A stretch of DNA of 49,937 bases from positions 1-49,937 of the forward strand of contig CALMVN010000007.1 of NCBI GenBank assembly GCA_937873225.1, written 5' to 3'. The notes beneath the pieces are model-generated. The model saw only the letters and a list, made by a program, of their open reading frames with translations, was not told the origin of the DNA and made no database searches. This document shows, one piece after another, positions 8,985-19,088 of the stretch. The position numbers and the translations under genes are program-made. Position 1 is the first letter of the stretch. Each line of letters opens with the position of its first letter. This DNA is from an uncultured Acetobacteraceae bacterium (GTDB lineage Bacteria; Pseudomonadota; Alphaproteobacteria; Acetobacterales; Acetobacteraceae).

Positions 8985-9013
8985 GCGCGCCCTGGTCCCG
9001 GCTGAGGGCGCGC
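8985..9013 (-). other. Nine-base inverted repeat at the start of the alpha-operon leader
   Basis: GCGCGCCCT (8985-8993) and AGGGCGCGC (9005-9013), perfect arms with an 11-base loop, abut the -10 box of the rpsM promoter. The expected transcription start (about 9007) falls inside one arm. A full hairpin would therefore form only in readthrough RNA from adk, and the DNA palindrome could also be a protein site. No T-run follows it. Confidence 0.45.
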
Positions 9014-9041
9014 ACTATAGCGGCGGCACCCGTGAAGTCAA
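9014..9041 (-). promoter_or_regulatory. Sigma-70 type promoter for rpsM-rpsK-rpoA-rplQ
   Basis: On the minus strand TTGACT (9036-9041) and TATAGT (9014-9019) are separated by 16 bases. Each box matches five of six consensus bases. It begins 11 bases past the adk stop, so the alpha operon can be transcribed separately from the spc block. The leader to rpsM is about 180 bases. Confidence 0.7.
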
Positions 9042-9051
9042 TGAAACGGAA

Positions 9052-9729
9052 TCAACTCTCCGTGACGGTTCCAGCCGCCTTCGCCTGGGCCAGGGCATGG
9101 TCGATCGCGCGGCTCACCGTGTCGATGTCGGCCATTCCGTCGATGTCGTGCACGAGTCCCTTTGCCCGGTAGAAGGGCAGGATGGGTGCGGTGTCCTGTC
9201 GATAGGCGTCCAGCCTGGTCACGACCGTTTCACGCCTGTCGTCGGCACGACGCGTGAACTCGTGGCTCCCGCACACGTCGCACACGCCCGGGACGCGGGG
9301 CTGCTTGTAATGGTCGTGATAGCCGGTGCCGCACCTGGCGCAGGTGTAGCGGCCCGCGATCCGTTCCGTCAGCGCCGCCTCGTCCACCAGCAGCAACAGC
9401 ACGGCGTCGATCCTCGACCTGCGGGACGCCAGCATCGCGTCCAGCGCCTCCGCCTGCACCGTCGTGCGCGGGAACCCGTCCAGGATGAAGCCACGTGCGC
9501 AGTCGGGCCGGTCGACCCGCTCGCCCAGCATCGCGATCAGGATCTCGTCGGACACCAGCCCGCCCAGGTCCATGATCGCCCTGACCTGCTGCCCGAGCGC
9601 CGTGCCGGCCTGCGCCTCGGCGCGGAGCATGTCGCCGGTCGAGATCTGCGGAATCCCGTGCAGGGTCTCGATCCGCTTCGCCTGTGTGCCCTTGCCGGCA
9701 CCCGGCGGCCCGAGAAAGATCAGGTTCAC
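9052..9729 (-). CDS. adk: Adenylate kinase (long form with zinc-type LID)
   Basis: 225 residues. Converts AMP + ATP to 2 ADP. P-loop GPPGAGKGTQ (about 7-16), AMP-site STGDMLRAE, FILDGFPRTT and LID domain with four Cys (CARC and CDVC, about 133-158), suggesting structural zinc. The GTG start overlaps the secY stop (GTGA), so the genes are translationally coupled. Position between secY and rpsM is common in alphaproteobacteria. The promoter of the next operon lies just after its stop. Confidence 0.97.
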   Translation of the reverse strand: MNLIFLGPPGAGKGTQAKRIETLHGIPQISTGDMLRAEAQAGTALGQQVRAIMDLGGLVSDEILIAMLGERVDRPDCARGFILDGFPRTTVQAEALDAMLASRRSRIDAVLLLLVDEAALTERIAGRYTCARCGTGYHDHYKQPRVPGVCDVCGSHEFTRRADDRRETVVTRLDAYRQDTAPILPFYRAKGLVHDIDGMADIDTVSRAIDHALAQAKAAGTVTES

Positions 9730-11078
9730 CGCAGACGCGCCCGCGGACGGGACTTGCGGATCAGCCCCTCGTACTGGTGCGCCAGCAGGTGGGACTGGAT
9801 CTGCGTCACCGTGTCCATGGTCACCGACACGATGATGATCAGGCTGGTGCCGCCGAAGTAGAACGGCACGTTGTAGCGGCTGATCAGGATCTGCGGCAGC
9901 AGGCACACCACCACCAGGTAGAGCGCGCCGATGGTGGTCAGACGCACCAGGATGCGGTCGAGGAAGTCGGCGGTATTGGCGCCGGGGCGGATGCCGGGGA
10001 TGAAGCCGCCCTGCTTGCGCAGGTTGTCGGCGGTTTCCTGCGGGTTGAAGGCGACGGCGGCGTAGAAGTACGAGAAGAACAGGATCATCGCCGCGTAGAA
10101 GATCATGTAGAGCGGCCGTCCCTGCCCCAGCTGCTGCGCCAGGAAGCCCAGCCAGTGCGGCAGGTTGGCGTTGCCGGACGCGAAGCCGGAGATGGTCACC
10201 GGGATCAGCAGCACCGAGGAGGCGAAGATCGGCGGGATCACCCCGGCGGTGTTCACCTTGAGCGGCATGTGGGTGCTCTCGCCGCCGGTCATGCGGCTGC
10301 CGACCTGGCGCTTGGGATACTGGATCACCACGCGCCGCTGCGCCTGCTCCATGAACACGATGAACGCGATCACCGCGGCCGCCAGCACGAGGAACACCAG
10401 CACGAACACCGGCGACAGGCCGCCGGTGTAGCCGAGCTGGAACAGGGTCGCGAGCGCGTGCGGCAGGTTGGCGACGATGCCGGCGAAGATGATCAGCGAG
10501 ATGCCGTTGCCGACCCCGCGCGAGGTGATCTGCTCGCCCAGCCACATCAGGAACATCGTGCCGCCGACCAGGGTGATCACGCAGGAGAAGCGGAAGAACA
10601 GCCCCGGGTCGATCACCGCCGACAGCCCGCCGGCAGCGTGCATGTTCTCCAGCCCGACCGAGATGCCATAGGCCTGGAACAGCGCGATCAGCACGGTGAG
10701 GTAGCGGGTGTACTGGTTGAGCTTCTTGCGCCCCTGCTCCCCCTCCTTCTTGATCGCTTCCAGGGTCGGGATCGCGGACGACATCAGCTGCACGATGATC
10801 GAGGCGCTGATGTAGGGCATGATGTTGAGCGCGAACACGGTCATCCGGCCGAGCGCGCCGCCCGAGAACATGTCGAACATGCCCAGGATGCCGCCCTGGT
10901 TCTGCGCCAGCAGCTGGCCCATCACCCGCGCGTCGACGCCCGGCACCGGGATGTAGGTCCCGAGCCGGTACACGATCAGCGCACCCAGGGTGAACCAGAT
11001 CCGCTTCTTGAGCTCGGTCGCCTTGGCGAAGCTGCCGAGGTTCATGTTCGCAGCAAGCTGCTCGGCCGCGGAGGCCAT
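9726..11078 (-). CDS. secY: Preprotein translocase subunit SecY
   Basis: 450 residues, ten predicted membrane helices, forms the protein-conducting channel with SecE and SecG. Visible family blocks: GTYIPVPGVD (plug/TM1-2 region), NIMPYISASIIVQLM, GNGISLIIFAGIVA, QYPKRQVGSRMTGG, and FAFNP-like AAVAFNPQETADNLRKQGGF. The start at 11078 is set by GGGAG six bases upstream of MASAAEQ; in-frame sequence continues upstream but without homology. A 142-base gap separates it from rplO. Last part of the spc block, coupled to adk. Confidence 0.97.
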   Translation of the reverse strand: MASAAEQLAANMNLGSFAKATELKKRIWFTLGALIVYRLGTYIPVPGVDARVMGQLLAQNQGGILGMFDMFSGGALGRMTVFALNIMPYISASIIVQLMSSAIPTLEAIKKEGEQGRKKLNQYTRYLTVLIALFQAYGISVGLENMHAAGGLSAVIDPGLFFRFSCVITLVGGTMFLMWLGEQITSRGVGNGISLIIFAGIVANLPHALATLFQLGYTGGLSPVFVLVFLVLAAAVIAFIVFMEQAQRRVVIQYPKRQVGSRMTGGESTHMPLKVNTAGVIPPIFASSVLLIPVTISGFASGNANLPHWLGFLAQQLGQGRPLYMIFYAAMILFFSYFYAAVAFNPQETADNLRKQGGFIPGIRPGANTADFLDRILVRLTTIGALYLVVVCLLPQILISRYNVPFYFGGTSLIIIVSVTMDTVTQIQSHLLAHQYEGLIRKSRPRARLR

Positions 11079-11220
11079 CGCACTCCCACCCCTTCTCACG
11101 AGAACAGCGCCGCACGGGTCGAACCGCACGACGCTGTCTGTTTTAGCCCGGATCGCCGCCGAGGTAACCCGTCACGACGTGCGGCCGGCCACCGGAGCGG
11201 CCCGCCGCGGCCTCGAACAC

Positions 11221-11703
11221 TCAGGCCTCCGGGGTCGCCCTTGCCACCGTCGTCCGGACCGAGCCGCCCAGCTTCTCGACCGCCGCGACCGCCGCGGCGG
11301 ACGCGCCGGACACCTCGATCGTCATCGCCCGCGTCAGCTCGCCGGTCGCCAGCAGGCGGACGCCGTGCACCTTGCCGCTGCCGATCAGGCCGGCCTGGCG
11401 CAGGGTGGCCTCGGTCACCGTTCCGTCGGCGGCAAGCTTGCCGTCTGCCACCGCCTTCTCGATCGTGCCGAGGTTGATCGGCGCGTACACCTTGCGGAAG
11501 ATGTTCTTGAAGCCGCGCTTCGGCAGCCGCCGGTAGATCGGCAGCTGGCCGCCCTCGAAGCCGTTCAGCGACACGCCCTCGCGCGCCTTCTGGCCCTTCA
11601 CGCCCTTGCCGGAGGTCTTGCCCTTGCCCGAGCCGATGCCGCGCCCGAGCCGCTTCTTGCGGTAGTGCGCGCCCGCGTTGTCGCGGAGTTCGTTCAGTTC
11701 CAT
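11221..11703 (-). CDS. rplO: 50S ribosomal protein L15
   Basis: 160 residues. Glycine/lysine-rich N-terminus [20 protein letters not shown] threads into 23S rRNA, followed by [18 protein letters not shown] and a C-terminal globular part. The start lies one base after the rpmD stop, indicating a single transcript. Standard spc-operon position before secY. Confidence 0.97.
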   Translation of the reverse strand: MELNELRDNAGAHYRKKRLGRGIGSGKGKTSGKGVKGQKAREGVSLNGFEGGQLPIYRRLPKRGFKNIFRKVYAPINLGTIEKAVADGKLAADGTVTEATLRQAGLIGSGKVHGVRLLATGELTRAMTIEVSGASAAAVAAVEKLGGSVRTTVARATPEA

Positions 11704-11704
11704 C

Positions 11705-11914
11705 TCAATCCTCCACCCGCACGAGGTGGTGCACCTTGCGGATCATGCCGCGCACCGAAGGGGTGTCCTCCAGCTCGCGGACCTTGCCCACCTTGTCCAG
11801 GCCGAGCCCGACCAGGGTCGCCTGCTGGCCCGGCTTGCGCCCGTTGCCCGAGGCGATCTGCCTGACACGGACCGTGGCCTTCCTGGTGGTTCCGGCCGTC
11901 TGTGTCTCAGACAT
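11705..11914 (-). CDS. rpmD: 50S ribosomal protein L30
   Basis: 69 residues; the L30 core [20 protein letters not shown] is followed by [20 protein letters not shown] and IRKVHHLV. An extra 11-residue N-terminal stretch rich in Thr precedes the core. It overlaps the end of rpsE by 8 bases, so the two are translationally coupled. Small-ferredoxin-like fold on the large subunit. Confidence 0.96.
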   Translation of the reverse strand: MSETQTAGTTRKATVRVRQIASGNGRKPGQQATLVGLGLDKVGKVRELEDTPSVRGMIRKVHHLVRVED

Positions 11915-12488
11915 CTGCGCCCTCCGCCACGCCTTCGCGCTTGCCCAGGATGTCGGACACCTTCTTGCCGCGTCGGTTGGCCACCGTGCGCGGGCTGGCG
12001 CAGCGCGCCAGCGCGTCGAACGTCGCCTTGACCATGTTGTGCGGGTTGCGGCTGCCCAGCGACTTGGCGACCACGTCGCCGATGCCCAGGCTCTCGAACA
12101 CCGCGCGCATCGGTCCGCCGGCGATGATGCCGGTGCCGGCCTCGGCCGACCGCAGCACCACGCTGCCGGCGCCGAAATGGCCGGTGGAGTCGTGGTGCAG
12201 CGTGCGGCCTTCCTTCATCGGCACCCGGATCATGGTCCGCTTGGCGCGCTCGGTCGCCTTGCGGATCGCTTCCGGCACCTCGCGCGCCTTGCCGGCGCCG
12301 TAGCCGACCCGGCCCTTCTGGTCGCCCACCACCACCAGGGCTGCGAAGGCGAAGCGGCGTCCGCCCTTCACCACCTTGGCCACGCGGTTGATGGTGACCA
12401 GCTTGTCGATCAGGTCGTCGCCGTCGCGATCCCGCTCGCCACCGCCGCTGCGGCCGCCGCGGCCGCCTTCCCTCGGTTCACGTGCCAT
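11907..12488 (-). CDS. rpsE: 30S ribosomal protein S5
   Basis: 193 residues. A charged, glycine-rich N-terminal extension (about 1-24, [20 protein letters not shown]) precedes the double-stranded RNA-binding domain ([35 protein letters not shown]) and the C-terminal domain ([32 protein letters not shown]). S5 takes part in decoding accuracy and mRNA unwinding at the entry site. Overlaps rpmD. Confidence 0.98.
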   Translation of the reverse strand: MAREPREGGRGGRSGGGERDRDGDDLIDKLVTINRVAKVVKGGRRFAFAALVVVGDQKGRVGYGAGKAREVPEAIRKATERAKRTMIRVPMKEGRTLHHDSTGHFGAGSVVLRSAEAGTGIIAGGPMRAVFESLGIGDVVAKSLGSRNPHNMVKATFDALARCASPRTVANRRGKKVSDILGKREGVAEGADV

Positions 12489-12501
12489 GTGCGCCCCTCC
12501 C

Positions 12502-12864
12502 TCAGAAGGCGAGGCCGCCCTCGCGGGCAGCCTCCGCCAGCGCCTTGACGCGCCCGTGATACAGATAGGCGCCGCGGTCGAACACGACCTGGCTCACCCC
12601 GGCGGCCAGCGCGCGCTCGGCCACCAGCTTGCCGACGGCCGCCGCCGCGTCCTTGTTCGCACCGGTCTTGAACTGCTCGCGCAAGCCCTTGTCCAGCGAC
12701 GAGGCGGCCGCCAGCGTCCTGCCGGCGACGTCGTCGATCACCTGCGCATGGATGTTCTTGCCCGAGCGGAACACCGACAGGCGCGGACGCCCGCCGGCCT
12801 TGCGGCGGAGCTGGAACCGGAGACGGACGCGCCGCCGCTCCCGCAGGTCCTGTTGCGTGCTCAC
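12502..12864 (-). CDS. rplR: 50S ribosomal protein L18
   Basis: 120 residues starting at GTG, with the stop of rplF inside the start (GTGA overlap). Features: basic [21 protein letters not shown]-terminus, [17 protein letters not shown], and C-terminal [20 protein letters not shown]. It binds 5S rRNA together with L5, which is encoded nearby. Confidence 0.98.
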   Translation of the reverse strand: MSTQQDLRERRRVRLRFQLRRKAGGRPRLSVFRSGKNIHAQVIDDVAGRTLAAASSLDKGLREQFKTGANKDAAAAVGKLVAERALAAGVSQVVFDRGAYLYHGRVKALAEAAREGGLAF

Positions 12865-13394
12865 TTCTTCTTGCCTTCCTTGCGCCGGATCACTTCGTTG
12901 TCGTAGCGCACGCCCTTGCCCTTGTAGGGCTCCGGCGCGCGGAAGTTCCGGATGTCGAGAGCGACCTGACCGACCCGCTGCTTGTCAACGCCGGTGACCG
13001 TCACCGCCGTCGGACGCGGCGTGGTGATGGTGATGCCGGGGGGAATCGGGTACACCACGTCGTGCGAGTAGCCGAGGTTCATCACCAGGTTGGTCCCCTG
13101 GATCGAGGCGCGATAGCCGGTGCCGGTGATCTCCAGCGTCTTCGAGTAGCCGGTGGACACCCCCTTGACCATCGACGCGACCAGCGCGCGGGTGGTGCCC
13201 CACATCATCCGGGCCGGCGCGGCGGTGCCACGCGGCACGACGGTCACGCGGTTGTCCGCGACCGTGGTCTCGACGTGGTGCGACAGCGGCAGCCTGAGCT
13301 CGCCGAGCTTGCCCTTGGCCGTCAGGATCCCCTCGACGATCGCGACGTCGACGCCCTGCGGGATCTCGACGGGATACTTGCCTACGCGTGACAT
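12861..13394 (-). CDS. rplF: 50S ribosomal protein L6
   Basis: 177 residues. [20 protein letters not shown] at the start and the C-terminal signature [23 protein letters not shown] region (about 155-177) are typical. The start is fixed by GGAGGGA just upstream. Two L6 domains lie near the sarcin-ricin loop and affect factor binding. Between rpsH and rplR in the spc block; overlaps rplR by four bases. Confidence 0.98.
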   Translation of the reverse strand: MSRVGKYPVEIPQGVDVAIVEGILTAKGKLGELRLPLSHHVETTVADNRVTVVPRGTAAPARMMWGTTRALVASMVKGVSTGYSKTLEITGTGYRASIQGTNLVMNLGYSHDVVYPIPPGITITTPRPTAVTVTGVDKQRVGQVALDIRNFRAPEPYKGKGVRYDNEVIRRKEGKKK

Positions 13395-13404
13395 CCGTCC
13401 CTCC

Positions 13405-13803
13405 TCAGAACACCCGACACAGAACCTCGCCGCCGACATTGGCAGCGCGGGCTTCCGCGTCGGACAGGACGCCACGCGGCGTCGACAGGATCGAGACGCC
13501 GAGCCCGGCATACACCCGGGGCAGCTCCTTGATCTTCGAGTAGACGCGGCGGCCGGGCTTGGACACGCGGTGGATCTCCTTGATCACCGGCTCGCCGTCC
13601 GCGTACTTCAGCTCGATGCGCAGCTGGGCGATGCCGGTGCGTATCTCCTCGAGCGTGAAGCCGCGTATGTAGCCCTCGCGTCGCAGCGCCTCGAGCACGT
13701 TGGCACGCAGCTTGGACGCCGGCGCCACGCACGCGGCATGGCGCGAGCGCTGCGCGTTGCGGATACGGGTGAGCATGTCACCCAGCGGATCTGACATGGA
13801 CAT
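13405..13803 (-). CDS. rpsH: 30S ribosomal protein S8
   Basis: 132 residues. [20 protein letters not shown] at the N-terminus and the C-terminal block [20 protein letters not shown] with GGEVLCRVF are S8 signatures. S8 binds helix 21 of 16S rRNA and, in E. coli, represses the spc operon by binding the rplE region of its mRNA. A second in-frame Met three codons in could also be the start. Confidence 0.97.
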   Translation of the reverse strand: MSMSDPLGDMLTRIRNAQRSRHAACVAPASKLRANVLEALRREGYIRGFTLEEIRTGIAQLRIELKYADGEPVIKEIHRVSKPGRRVYSKIKELPRVYAGLGVSILSTPRGVLSDAEARAANVGGEVLCRVF

Positions 13804-13815
13804 GGGTCGCGCTCC

Positions 13816-14121
13816 CTACCAGCTCGACTTGACCATGCCGGGGATCTGCCCGCTGCTCGCCAGATCGCGCAGCGCGATGCGGGACAGGCCGAACTTCCGG
13901 TAGTTGGCGCGCGACCGGCCGCTCACCCGGCACAGCAGCTTGACCCGCACGCGCGACCCGTTGCGCGGCAGCTCGGCCAGCTTGAGCGACGCCTCGAACC
14001 GGTCTTCCACCGGGAGCGTGCGGTCCATGACGATGTTCTTGAGCGCCGACCGCTTGCCCTTGTCGCGCGCCGCCATGGCGGTCCGCTTGGCGTTGCGGTT
14101 GACTGATGAGACCTTGGCCAT
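13816..14121 (-). CDS. rpsN: 30S ribosomal protein S14 (long, zinc-free form)
   Basis: 101 residues, the long form without the CxxC zinc motifs of short S14. [13 protein letters not shown] at the start, then [20 protein letters not shown] and the terminal [20 protein letters not shown]. Located between rplE and rpsH. A 93-base gap separates it from rplE, larger than most gaps in this block, where an S8-binding operator could lie; none was identified with confidence. Confidence 0.97.
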   Translation of the reverse strand: MAKVSSVNRNAKRTAMAARDKGKRSALKNIVMDRTLPVEDRFEASLKLAELPRNGSRVRVKLLCRVSGRSRANYRKFGLSRIALRDLASSGQIPGMVKSSW

Positions 14122-14214
14122 GCCTTGTCCTACCCTCCGGAACCTGCCGGGCCCGCCCGACGGTTTTCCAAAACAGATTTCGATCGAAGACGGATATGCC
14201 GCCGTCTGCCCTGA

Positions 14215-14784
14215 TCAGGCGGCAAACGGCAGATCGAACGCCTTCAGGAGCGCCTTCGCCTCGGCATCGGTCTTCGCGCTGGTGACGAAGATGATGTCCA
14301 TGCCGCGGACCTGGTCGACCTTGTCGTAGTTGATCTCCGGGAACACGATCTGTTCCTTGAGCCCCATGGCGAAGTTGCCCCGGCCGTCGAAGCCCTTGTT
14401 CGCCGCCAGGCCGCGGAAGTCGCGCACGCGCGGCATCGCGATCGTCACCAGGCGGTCGAGGAACTCGTACATCCGCGTCTTGCGCAGCGTCACCTTGGTG
14501 CCGATCGGCAGGCCCTCGCGGATCTTGAAGCCGGCGATCGCCTTCTTCGCCACCGTCTTCACCGGCTTCTGCCCGGCGATCAGCGTCAGCTCCGACACCG
14601 CGGCGTCGAGCTTCTTCTGGTCGCCCGCGGCCTCGCCGACGCCCATGTTGATGACGATCTTCTCCAGGCGCGGCACCTGCATCACGTTCTTGTAGCCGAA
14701 CTGCTCGCGCAGGCTCGCCCGCATCTCGTCGTTGTAGCGCTGCTGCAGCCGAGGCAGGGCGCGTTTCTCCGAAGTTTCCGACAT
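14215..14784 (-). CDS. rplE: 50S ribosomal protein L5
   Basis: 189 residues. Start at [20 protein letters not shown] with GAGG upstream; N-terminal [18 protein letters not shown], then [19 protein letters not shown] and [21 protein letters not shown]5 binds 5S rRNA and contacts P-site tRNA and bridge B1b. The N-terminus is about ten residues longer than E. coli L5. Confidence 0.98.
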   Translation of the reverse strand: MSETSEKRALPRLQQRYNDEMRASLREQFGYKNVMQVPRLEKIVINMGVGEAAGDQKKLDAAVSELTLIAGQKPVKTVAKKAIAGFKIREGLPIGTKVTLRKTRMYEFLDRLVTIAMPRVRDFRGLAANKGFDGRGNFAMGLKEQIVFPEINYDKVDQVRGMDIIFVTSAKTDAEAKALLKAFDLPFAA

Positions 14785-14797
14785 GATCCGCCTCCCC

Positions 14798-15118
14798 TCA
14801 GCTCTCGATGATCTCGCCGGTCGCCTTGGCGACGCGGACCTTGGTGCCGTTCTCCAGCACCCGGAACCCGACCTTGGTCGGCTGGCCGCTCTTGGGGTCG
14901 ACCAGCTTGAGGTTGGACAGGTGCACCGGCGCCTCGCGCGACACGATCCCGCCCGGCTCGCCCATGCGGGTCGGCTTGGTGTGCCGCTTGGCAATCGCGA
15001 CGCCGCGCACCACCGCCTTGTTCGCCGCCGGCAACACCGACAGCACCTCGCCTCGGGTTCCCCTGGAGGAGCCGGTGATCACCACCACCTGGTCACCCTT
15101 CTTGATCCGCGCTGCCAT
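14798..15118 (-). CDS. rplX: 50S ribosomal protein L24
   Basis: 106 residues. The N-terminal KOW motif [20 protein letters not shown] is followed by [19 protein letters not shown] and [18 protein letters not shown]24 is an assembly-initiator protein for the large subunit. The ATG shares one base with the rplN stop (TGATG), so translation is coupled. Confidence 0.97.
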   Translation of the reverse strand: MAARIKKGDQVVVITGSSRGTRGEVLSVLPAANKAVVRGVAIAKRHTKPTRMGEPGGIVSREAPVHLSNLKLVDPKSGQPTKVGFRVLENGTKVRVAKATGEIIES

Positions 15119-15486
15119 CACAGCACCTCCGGCGCCAGCGAGATGATCTTCATGAACTTGCGCGCGCGCAGCTCGCGAACGACCGGGCCGAAGATGCGAG
15201 TACCGATCGGCTCGGACTGCTTGTTGATCAGCACCGCCGCGTTGCGGTCGAAGCGGATCGCGCTGCCGTCGGCGCGACGCACCGGAAACGAGGTGCGCAC
15301 GATCACCGCCTGGTGCACGTCGCCCTTCTTCACCTTGCCGCGCGGGATCGCCTCCTTGATGGAGACGACGATCACGTCGCCGACCGAGGCGGTCTTCCGC
15401 TTGGAGCCGCCCAGCACCTTGATGCACTGCACCCGACGCGCGCCGCTGTTGTCGGCGACGTCCAGGTTGGTCTCGGGATGGATCAT
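15118..15486 (-). CDS. rplN: 50S ribosomal protein L14
   Basis: 122 residues, the usual length. [20 protein letters not shown] (the common MIQxxTxLxVADNSGA start), [20 protein letters not shown] and the C-terminal [21 protein letters not shown]14 forms intersubunit bridge B8 and binds the silencing factor RsfS. Coupled to rplX. Confidence 0.98.
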   Translation of the reverse strand: MIHPETNLDVADNSGARRVQCIKVLGGSKRKTASVGDVIVVSIKEAIPRGKVKKGDVHQAVIVRTSFPVRRADGSAIRFDRNAAVLINKQSEPIGTRIFGPVVRELRARKFMKIISLAPEVL

Positions 15487-15501
15487 TGGTTCCTAGCCCC
15501 T

Positions 15502-15810
15502 TCAGGCCGACGCGGCGTCGGACGTCGCGGTGTCGCCAGGCGGCGCTCCGCTCGGGACCGCCTGCTTGAGCGGTGCGCCGTTCCGCGTCACCACGGCCCA
15601 CGTCTTGCGCTTGCTGATCGGCGGGCACTCGAGGATGCGCACGGTGTCGCCGACCTTGCACGTGTTGGCTTCGTCATGCGCCGCGTACTTCTTCGAGCGG
15701 CGGATGAACTTCTTGTAGAGCGGGTGGATCACGCGGCGATCGACCAGGACCGTCACGGTCTTGTCCATCTTGTCGCTGGTCACCCGCCCGGTGAGGACGC
15801 GCCTCGGCAT
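15502..15810 (-). CDS. rpsQ: 30S ribosomal protein S17 with Ala/Pro/Thr tail
   Basis: 102 residues; the OB-fold core ([20 protein letters not shown] to [10 protein letters not shown]) is about 80 residues. The remaining tail ([17 protein letters not shown]) is low-complexity and uncharged, longer than in E. coli S17 (84 residues). The core binds helices 7 and 11 of 16S rRNA. Usual position between rpmC and rplN. Confidence 0.97.
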   Translation of the reverse strand: MPRRVLTGRVTSDKMDKTVTVLVDRRVIHPLYKKFIRRSKKYAAHDEANTCKVGDTVRILECPPISKRKTWAVVTRNGAPLKQAVPSGAPPGDTATSDAASA

Positions 15811-15822
15811 CGCCCGGACTCC

Positions 15823-16050
15823 TTAGGACTTGGCCGCGGCAGGCGCCGCAGCCTTCTTGTTCAGGTGCTGCACGGTCTTGAGGCGCGCGATCTCGCGACG
15901 CACCTCGCGAACCCGGCTCGCTCCTTCCGTTTGTCCCACCGCACGCTGGAAGCGCAGGTTGAACTGTTCCTTCTTGAGGTCGAGCAGCAGGGTGCCGAGC
16001 TCGTCCTCCGTCTTCGCCCGCAGCTCCGACGGCTTGGTCGCCTTCGCCAT
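15823..16050 (-). CDS. rpmC: 50S ribosomal protein L29
   Basis: 75 residues, two-helix L29 fold: [35 protein letters not shown] and [19 protein letters not shown], then an Ala-rich tail (AAAPAAAKS). L29 sits at the tunnel exit next to L23, where trigger factor and SRP dock. The start is two bases past the rplP stop. Confidence 0.96.
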   Translation of the reverse strand: MAKATKPSELRAKTEDELGTLLLDLKKEQFNLRFQRAVGQTEGASRVREVRREIARLKTVQHLNKKAAAPAAAKS

Positions 16051-16051
16051 C

Positions 16052-16468
16052 TCAGGCCTCCCCGATCCGGGTCACGAACTTGGTCTTGATCGGCAGCTTC
16101 GCGGCACCCAGCGCCAGCGCCTGCCTGGCGATGTCGCCCGGCACACCGTCGATCTCGAACATGATGCGGCCCGGCTTCACCCGCGCCACCCAGAACTCCG
16201 GCGAGCCCTTGCCGGAGCCCATGCGGACCTCGGCCGGCTTGGTCGAGACCGGGACGTCCGGGAAGATGCGGATCCAGACGCGGCCGGCGCGCTTCATCGC
16301 ACGGGTGATCGCCCGGCGCGACGCCTCGATCTGCCGCGCGGTCACCCGCTCCGGCTCCAGCGCCTTGAGGCCGAACGCGCCGAAGTTCAGCGTCGTGCCG
16401 CCCTTCGCCAGGCCGTGGATGCGGCCCTTGTGGGCCTTGCGGTACTTCGTCCGCTTCGGGGAAAGCAT
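16052..16468 (-). CDS. rplP: 50S ribosomal protein L16
   Basis: 138 residues. [20 protein letters not shown] at the start, [20 protein letters not shown], and [20 protein letters not shown] with the conserved loop around the hydroxylatable Arg. L16 organises the A-site tRNA elbow region of the large subunit. S10-block order rpsC-rplP-rpmC is conserved here. Confidence 0.98.
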   Translation of the reverse strand: MLSPKRTKYRKAHKGRIHGLAKGGTTLNFGAFGLKALEPERVTARQIEASRRAITRAMKRAGRVWIRIFPDVPVSTKPAEVRMGSGKGSPEFWVARVKPGRIMFEIDGVPGDIARQALALGAAKLPIKTKFVTRIGEA

Positions 16469-16494
16469 GATGGTCTACCTTTAAGCGGTCGGTA

Positions 16495-17172
16495 TCAGCG
16501 CTGCGGCGCCTGCTCGGCGGCGCGACGATCCTGCGACAGCGGGTCGTGCGCCAGGATCTCGCCCTTGAAGATCCAGACCTTGACGCCGCAGGTGCCGTAG
16601 GTGGTCTTGGCGGTGGCGACGCCGTAGTCGATGTCGGCACGAAGCGTGTGCAGCGGCACCCGTCCCTCGCGATACCACTCGACCCGCGCGATCTCGGCGC
16701 CGCCGAGGCGCCCGCCGCAGTTGATCCGGATGCCCTGCGCGCCGAGGCGCATCGCCGACTGCACCGCGCGCTTCATGGCGCGGCGGAAGGCGACGCGACG
16801 CTCGAGCTGCTGGGCGATGTTCTCGGCCACCAGCTGCGCGTCGATCTCCGGCTTGCGGATTTCGACGATGTTCAGCGCCACGTCCGACTTCGCCATGCGC
16901 GCCAAATCCTTGCGCAGCACGTCAATGTCCTGGCCCTTCTTGCCGATCACCACGCCGGGACGCGCGGCGTAGATCGTCACGCGCGGCTTCTTCGCCGGCC
17001 GCTCGATCACCACGCGCGACACGCCGGCGCCGGACAGCTTGCGGCGCAGGTGCGAGCGCAGCTTCAGGTCGTCGTGCAGCAGCTTGGCGTAGTCGGCGCC
17101 GGCATACCAGCGGCTGTCCCAGGTGCGGTTGATGCCGAGCCTGAGCCCGATCGGATTGACCTTGTGACCCAT
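16495..17172 (-). CDS. rpsC: 30S ribosomal protein S3
   Basis: 225 residues. [20 protein letters not shown] at the start, a KH domain with [20 protein letters not shown] (about 67-86), and the C-terminal domain [35 protein letters not shown] and [12 protein letters not shown]3 lines the mRNA entry channel and has helicase function with S4 and S5. Three bases separate it from rplV. Confidence 0.98.
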   Translation of the reverse strand: MGHKVNPIGLRLGINRTWDSRWYAGADYAKLLHDDLKLRSHLRRKLSGAGVSRVVIERPAKKPRVTIYAARPGVVIGKKGQDIDVLRKDLARMAKSDVALNIVEIRKPEIDAQLVAENIAQQLERRVAFRRAMKRAVQSAMRLGAQGIRINCGGRLGGAEIARVEWYREGRVPLHTLRADIDYGVATAKTTYGTCGVKVWIFKGEILAHDPLSQDRRAAEQAPQR

Positions 17173-17175
17173 CGA

Positions 17176-17616
17176 TCAGGCCGCCTTCTGCTCGGTGTTG
17201 CCGCCGTCACGGGGGCGTCGCGGCGCCCGCGCGGGCTTCTCCTCCGCCGCCTTCTCCGCCACCACGATCTTGAGGTGGCTGAAGAACTTCTCGATCTGCG
17301 CCGACCGGCCGCGGCCACGCGCGTGGAACCGGCGCATCACCATCGCCTTGCCGACCTCGGCATGGATGACGACGAGCTGGTCCACGTCGAGCTGGTGGTT
17401 GTTCTCGGCGTTGGCGATGGCGCTTTCCAGCGTCTTCCTCACCGCGAGTGCGATGCGGCGCTTGCTGAAGGTCAGCGTCGCCACCGCCTTCGACGCCGGC
17501 TGGTTGCGGATCAGCCCGGCCACCAGGTTCAGCTTGCGCGGGCTGACGCGGATGTTGCGCGTGATCGCCTGCGCCTCGGTCTCGCCGAGCGCGCGCGGCG
17601 CCTTGGGCTTGCTCAT
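17176..17616 (-). CDS. rplV: 50S ribosomal protein L22
   Basis: 146 residues; the core [40 protein letters not shown] and the beta-hairpin [20 protein letters not shown] that lines the exit tunnel. N-terminal (about 15) and C-terminal (about 30, Ala/Lys/Arg-rich) extensions exceed the E. coli protein (110). Overlaps rpsS by four bases. Confidence 0.97.
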   Translation of the reverse strand: MSKPKAPRALGETEAQAITRNIRVSPRKLNLVAGLIRNQPASKAVATLTFSKRRIALAVRKTLESAIANAENNHQLDVDQLVVIHAEVGKAMVMRRFHARGRGRSAQIEKFFSHLKIVVAEKAAEEKPARAPRRPRDGGNTEQKAA

Positions 17617-17891
17617 CCCCGCCTCGCCTTCTTGTCGGAGGAATGGCCGGTGAAGGTGCGGGTGGGCGAGAACTCGCCGAACTTGTGCCCGACCATGTTC
17701 TCGTTGACCTGCACCGGCAGGAACTTGTGGCCGTTGTAGACGCCGAACGTCAGCCCGACGAACTGCGGCAGGATCGTCGACCGGCGCGACCAGATCTTGA
17801 TCACCTCGTTGCGACCCGACGCGCGCGACGCCTCGGCCTTGTTCAGCAGATACCCGTCCACGAACGGGCCCTTCCAGACGGAACGTGCCAT
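17613..17891 (-). CDS. rpsS: 30S ribosomal protein S19
   Basis: 92 residues. [60 protein letters not shown] and GEFSPTRTF are S19 signatures. S19 forms a heterodimer with S13 in the head of the small subunit. Its stop overlaps the rplV start (ATGA), and it follows rplB by 14 bases. Confidence 0.98.
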   Translation of the reverse strand: MARSVWKGPFVDGYLLNKAEASRASGRNEVIKIWSRRSTILPQFVGLTFGVYNGHKFLPVQVNENMVGHKFGEFSPTRTFTGHSSDKKARRG

Positions 17892-17905
17892 TCCTGCGCG
17901 CCCTC

Positions 17906-18736
17906 CTACTTGCCGGTCTTGCGACGGCGGATGATCAGGCTGTCGGTGCGCTTGTTGACGCGCGTCTTGTAGCCCTTGGTCGGCTTGCCCCACGGCGTGA
18001 CCGGATGGCGGCCGCCCGAGGTACGGCCCTCGCCGCCGCCATGCGGATGGTCGACCGGGTTCATCACCACGCCGCGATTGTGCGGACGACGGCCCATCCA
18101 CCGCGCGCGACCGGCCTTGCCGATGCTCTGGTTCATGTTGTCGGGGTTCGACACCGCGCCGACCGTCGCCATGCACTCGCCGCGCACGATGCGCAGTTCG
18201 CCGGACTGCAGCTTGACCTGGGCGTAGCCGCTGTCCTTGCCGACCAGCTGCGCATAGGTGCCGGCCGAGCGCGCGACCTTGCCGCCGGCCCCCTGCTTCA
18301 GCTCGATGTTGTGCACGATGGTGCCGACCGGGATCGCCGACAACGGCATCGCGTTGCCCGGCTTGATGTCGACCCTGGCACCTGCCACCACCTGGTCGCC
18401 CGCCCTGATGCGCTGCGGCGCCAGGATGTAGGCCAGCTCGCCGTCGGCGTACTTCACCAGTGCGATGAACGCGGTGCGGTTCGGGTCGTATTCCAGCCGC
18501 TCCACCGTGCCGACCACGTCGAACTTGCGACGCTTGAAGTCGACGTGGCGATACGTCTTCTTGTGCCCGCCGCCGCGGAAGAACGAGGTGGTGCGGCCGT
18601 GGTTGTTGCGGCCGCCGGTGCGGTGCTTGCCCTCGGTGAGGGTCTTGACCGGCGCACCCTTCCACAGCTCGCGACGGTCGATCAGGACCGTGCCGCGAAG
18701 CGAGGCCGTGACCGGCTTGAAATGCTTCAATGCCAT
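17906..18736 (-). CDS. rplB: 50S ribosomal protein L2
   Basis: 276 residues. [39 protein letters not shown], and the peptidyl-transferase-proximal loop [20 protein letters not shown] with the essential His. L2 is needed for subunit joining and peptidyl-transferase assembly. Standard S10-block position between rplW and rpsS. Confidence 0.98.
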   Translation of the reverse strand: MALKHFKPVTASLRGTVLIDRRELWKGAPVKTLTEGKHRTGGRNNHGRTTSFFRGGGHKKTYRHVDFKRRKFDVVGTVERLEYDPNRTAFIALVKYADGELAYILAPQRIRAGDQVVAGARVDIKPGNAMPLSAIPVGTIVHNIELKQGAGGKVARSAGTYAQLVGKDSGYAQVKLQSGELRIVRGECMATVGAVSNPDNMNQSIGKAGRARWMGRRPHNRGVVMNPVDHPHGGGEGRTSGGRHPVTPWGKPTKGYKTRVNKRTDSLIIRRRKTGK

Positions 18737-18752
18737 CGAATTCTACCCCGCG

Positions 18753-19088
18753 TCAGGCGAGCCGGGCGGACAGGTCGATCGACTGACCTTCCGCAAGCTG
18801 CACATACGCCTTCTTCACGTCGGAACGGATGCCGGGGCGGCCGCGGAAGCGCTTGGTCTTGCCCTTCTGCACCACGGTGTTGACGCCCAGCACCTTGACG
18901 CCGAACAGCCCCTCGACCGCTGCCTTGATCTGCAACTTGTTGGCGTCGATCGCCACCCGGAACACCACCTGGTTCTTCTCCGAGAGCGCCGTCGCCTTCT
19001 CGGTGATCACCGGGGCGCGCACGATGTCGTACATCGCCTCGCGCGAGATGCGCTCCGCCTGCCTGCGGATCGCCAGGATGTCGGTCAT
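18753..19088 (-). CDS. rplW: 50S ribosomal protein L23
   Basis: 111 residues; [40 protein letters not shown] and [21 protein letters not shown]23 is the docking site for trigger factor and SRP at the tunnel exit. A roughly 18-residue N-terminal extension precedes the core. The ATG overlaps the rplD stop by four bases (ATGA). Confidence 0.97.
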   Translation of the reverse strand: MTDILAIRRQAERISREAMYDIVRAPVITEKATALSEKNQVVFRVAIDANKLQIKAAVEGLFGVKVLGVNTVVQKGKTKRFRGRPGIRSDVKKAYVQLAEGQSIDLSARLA

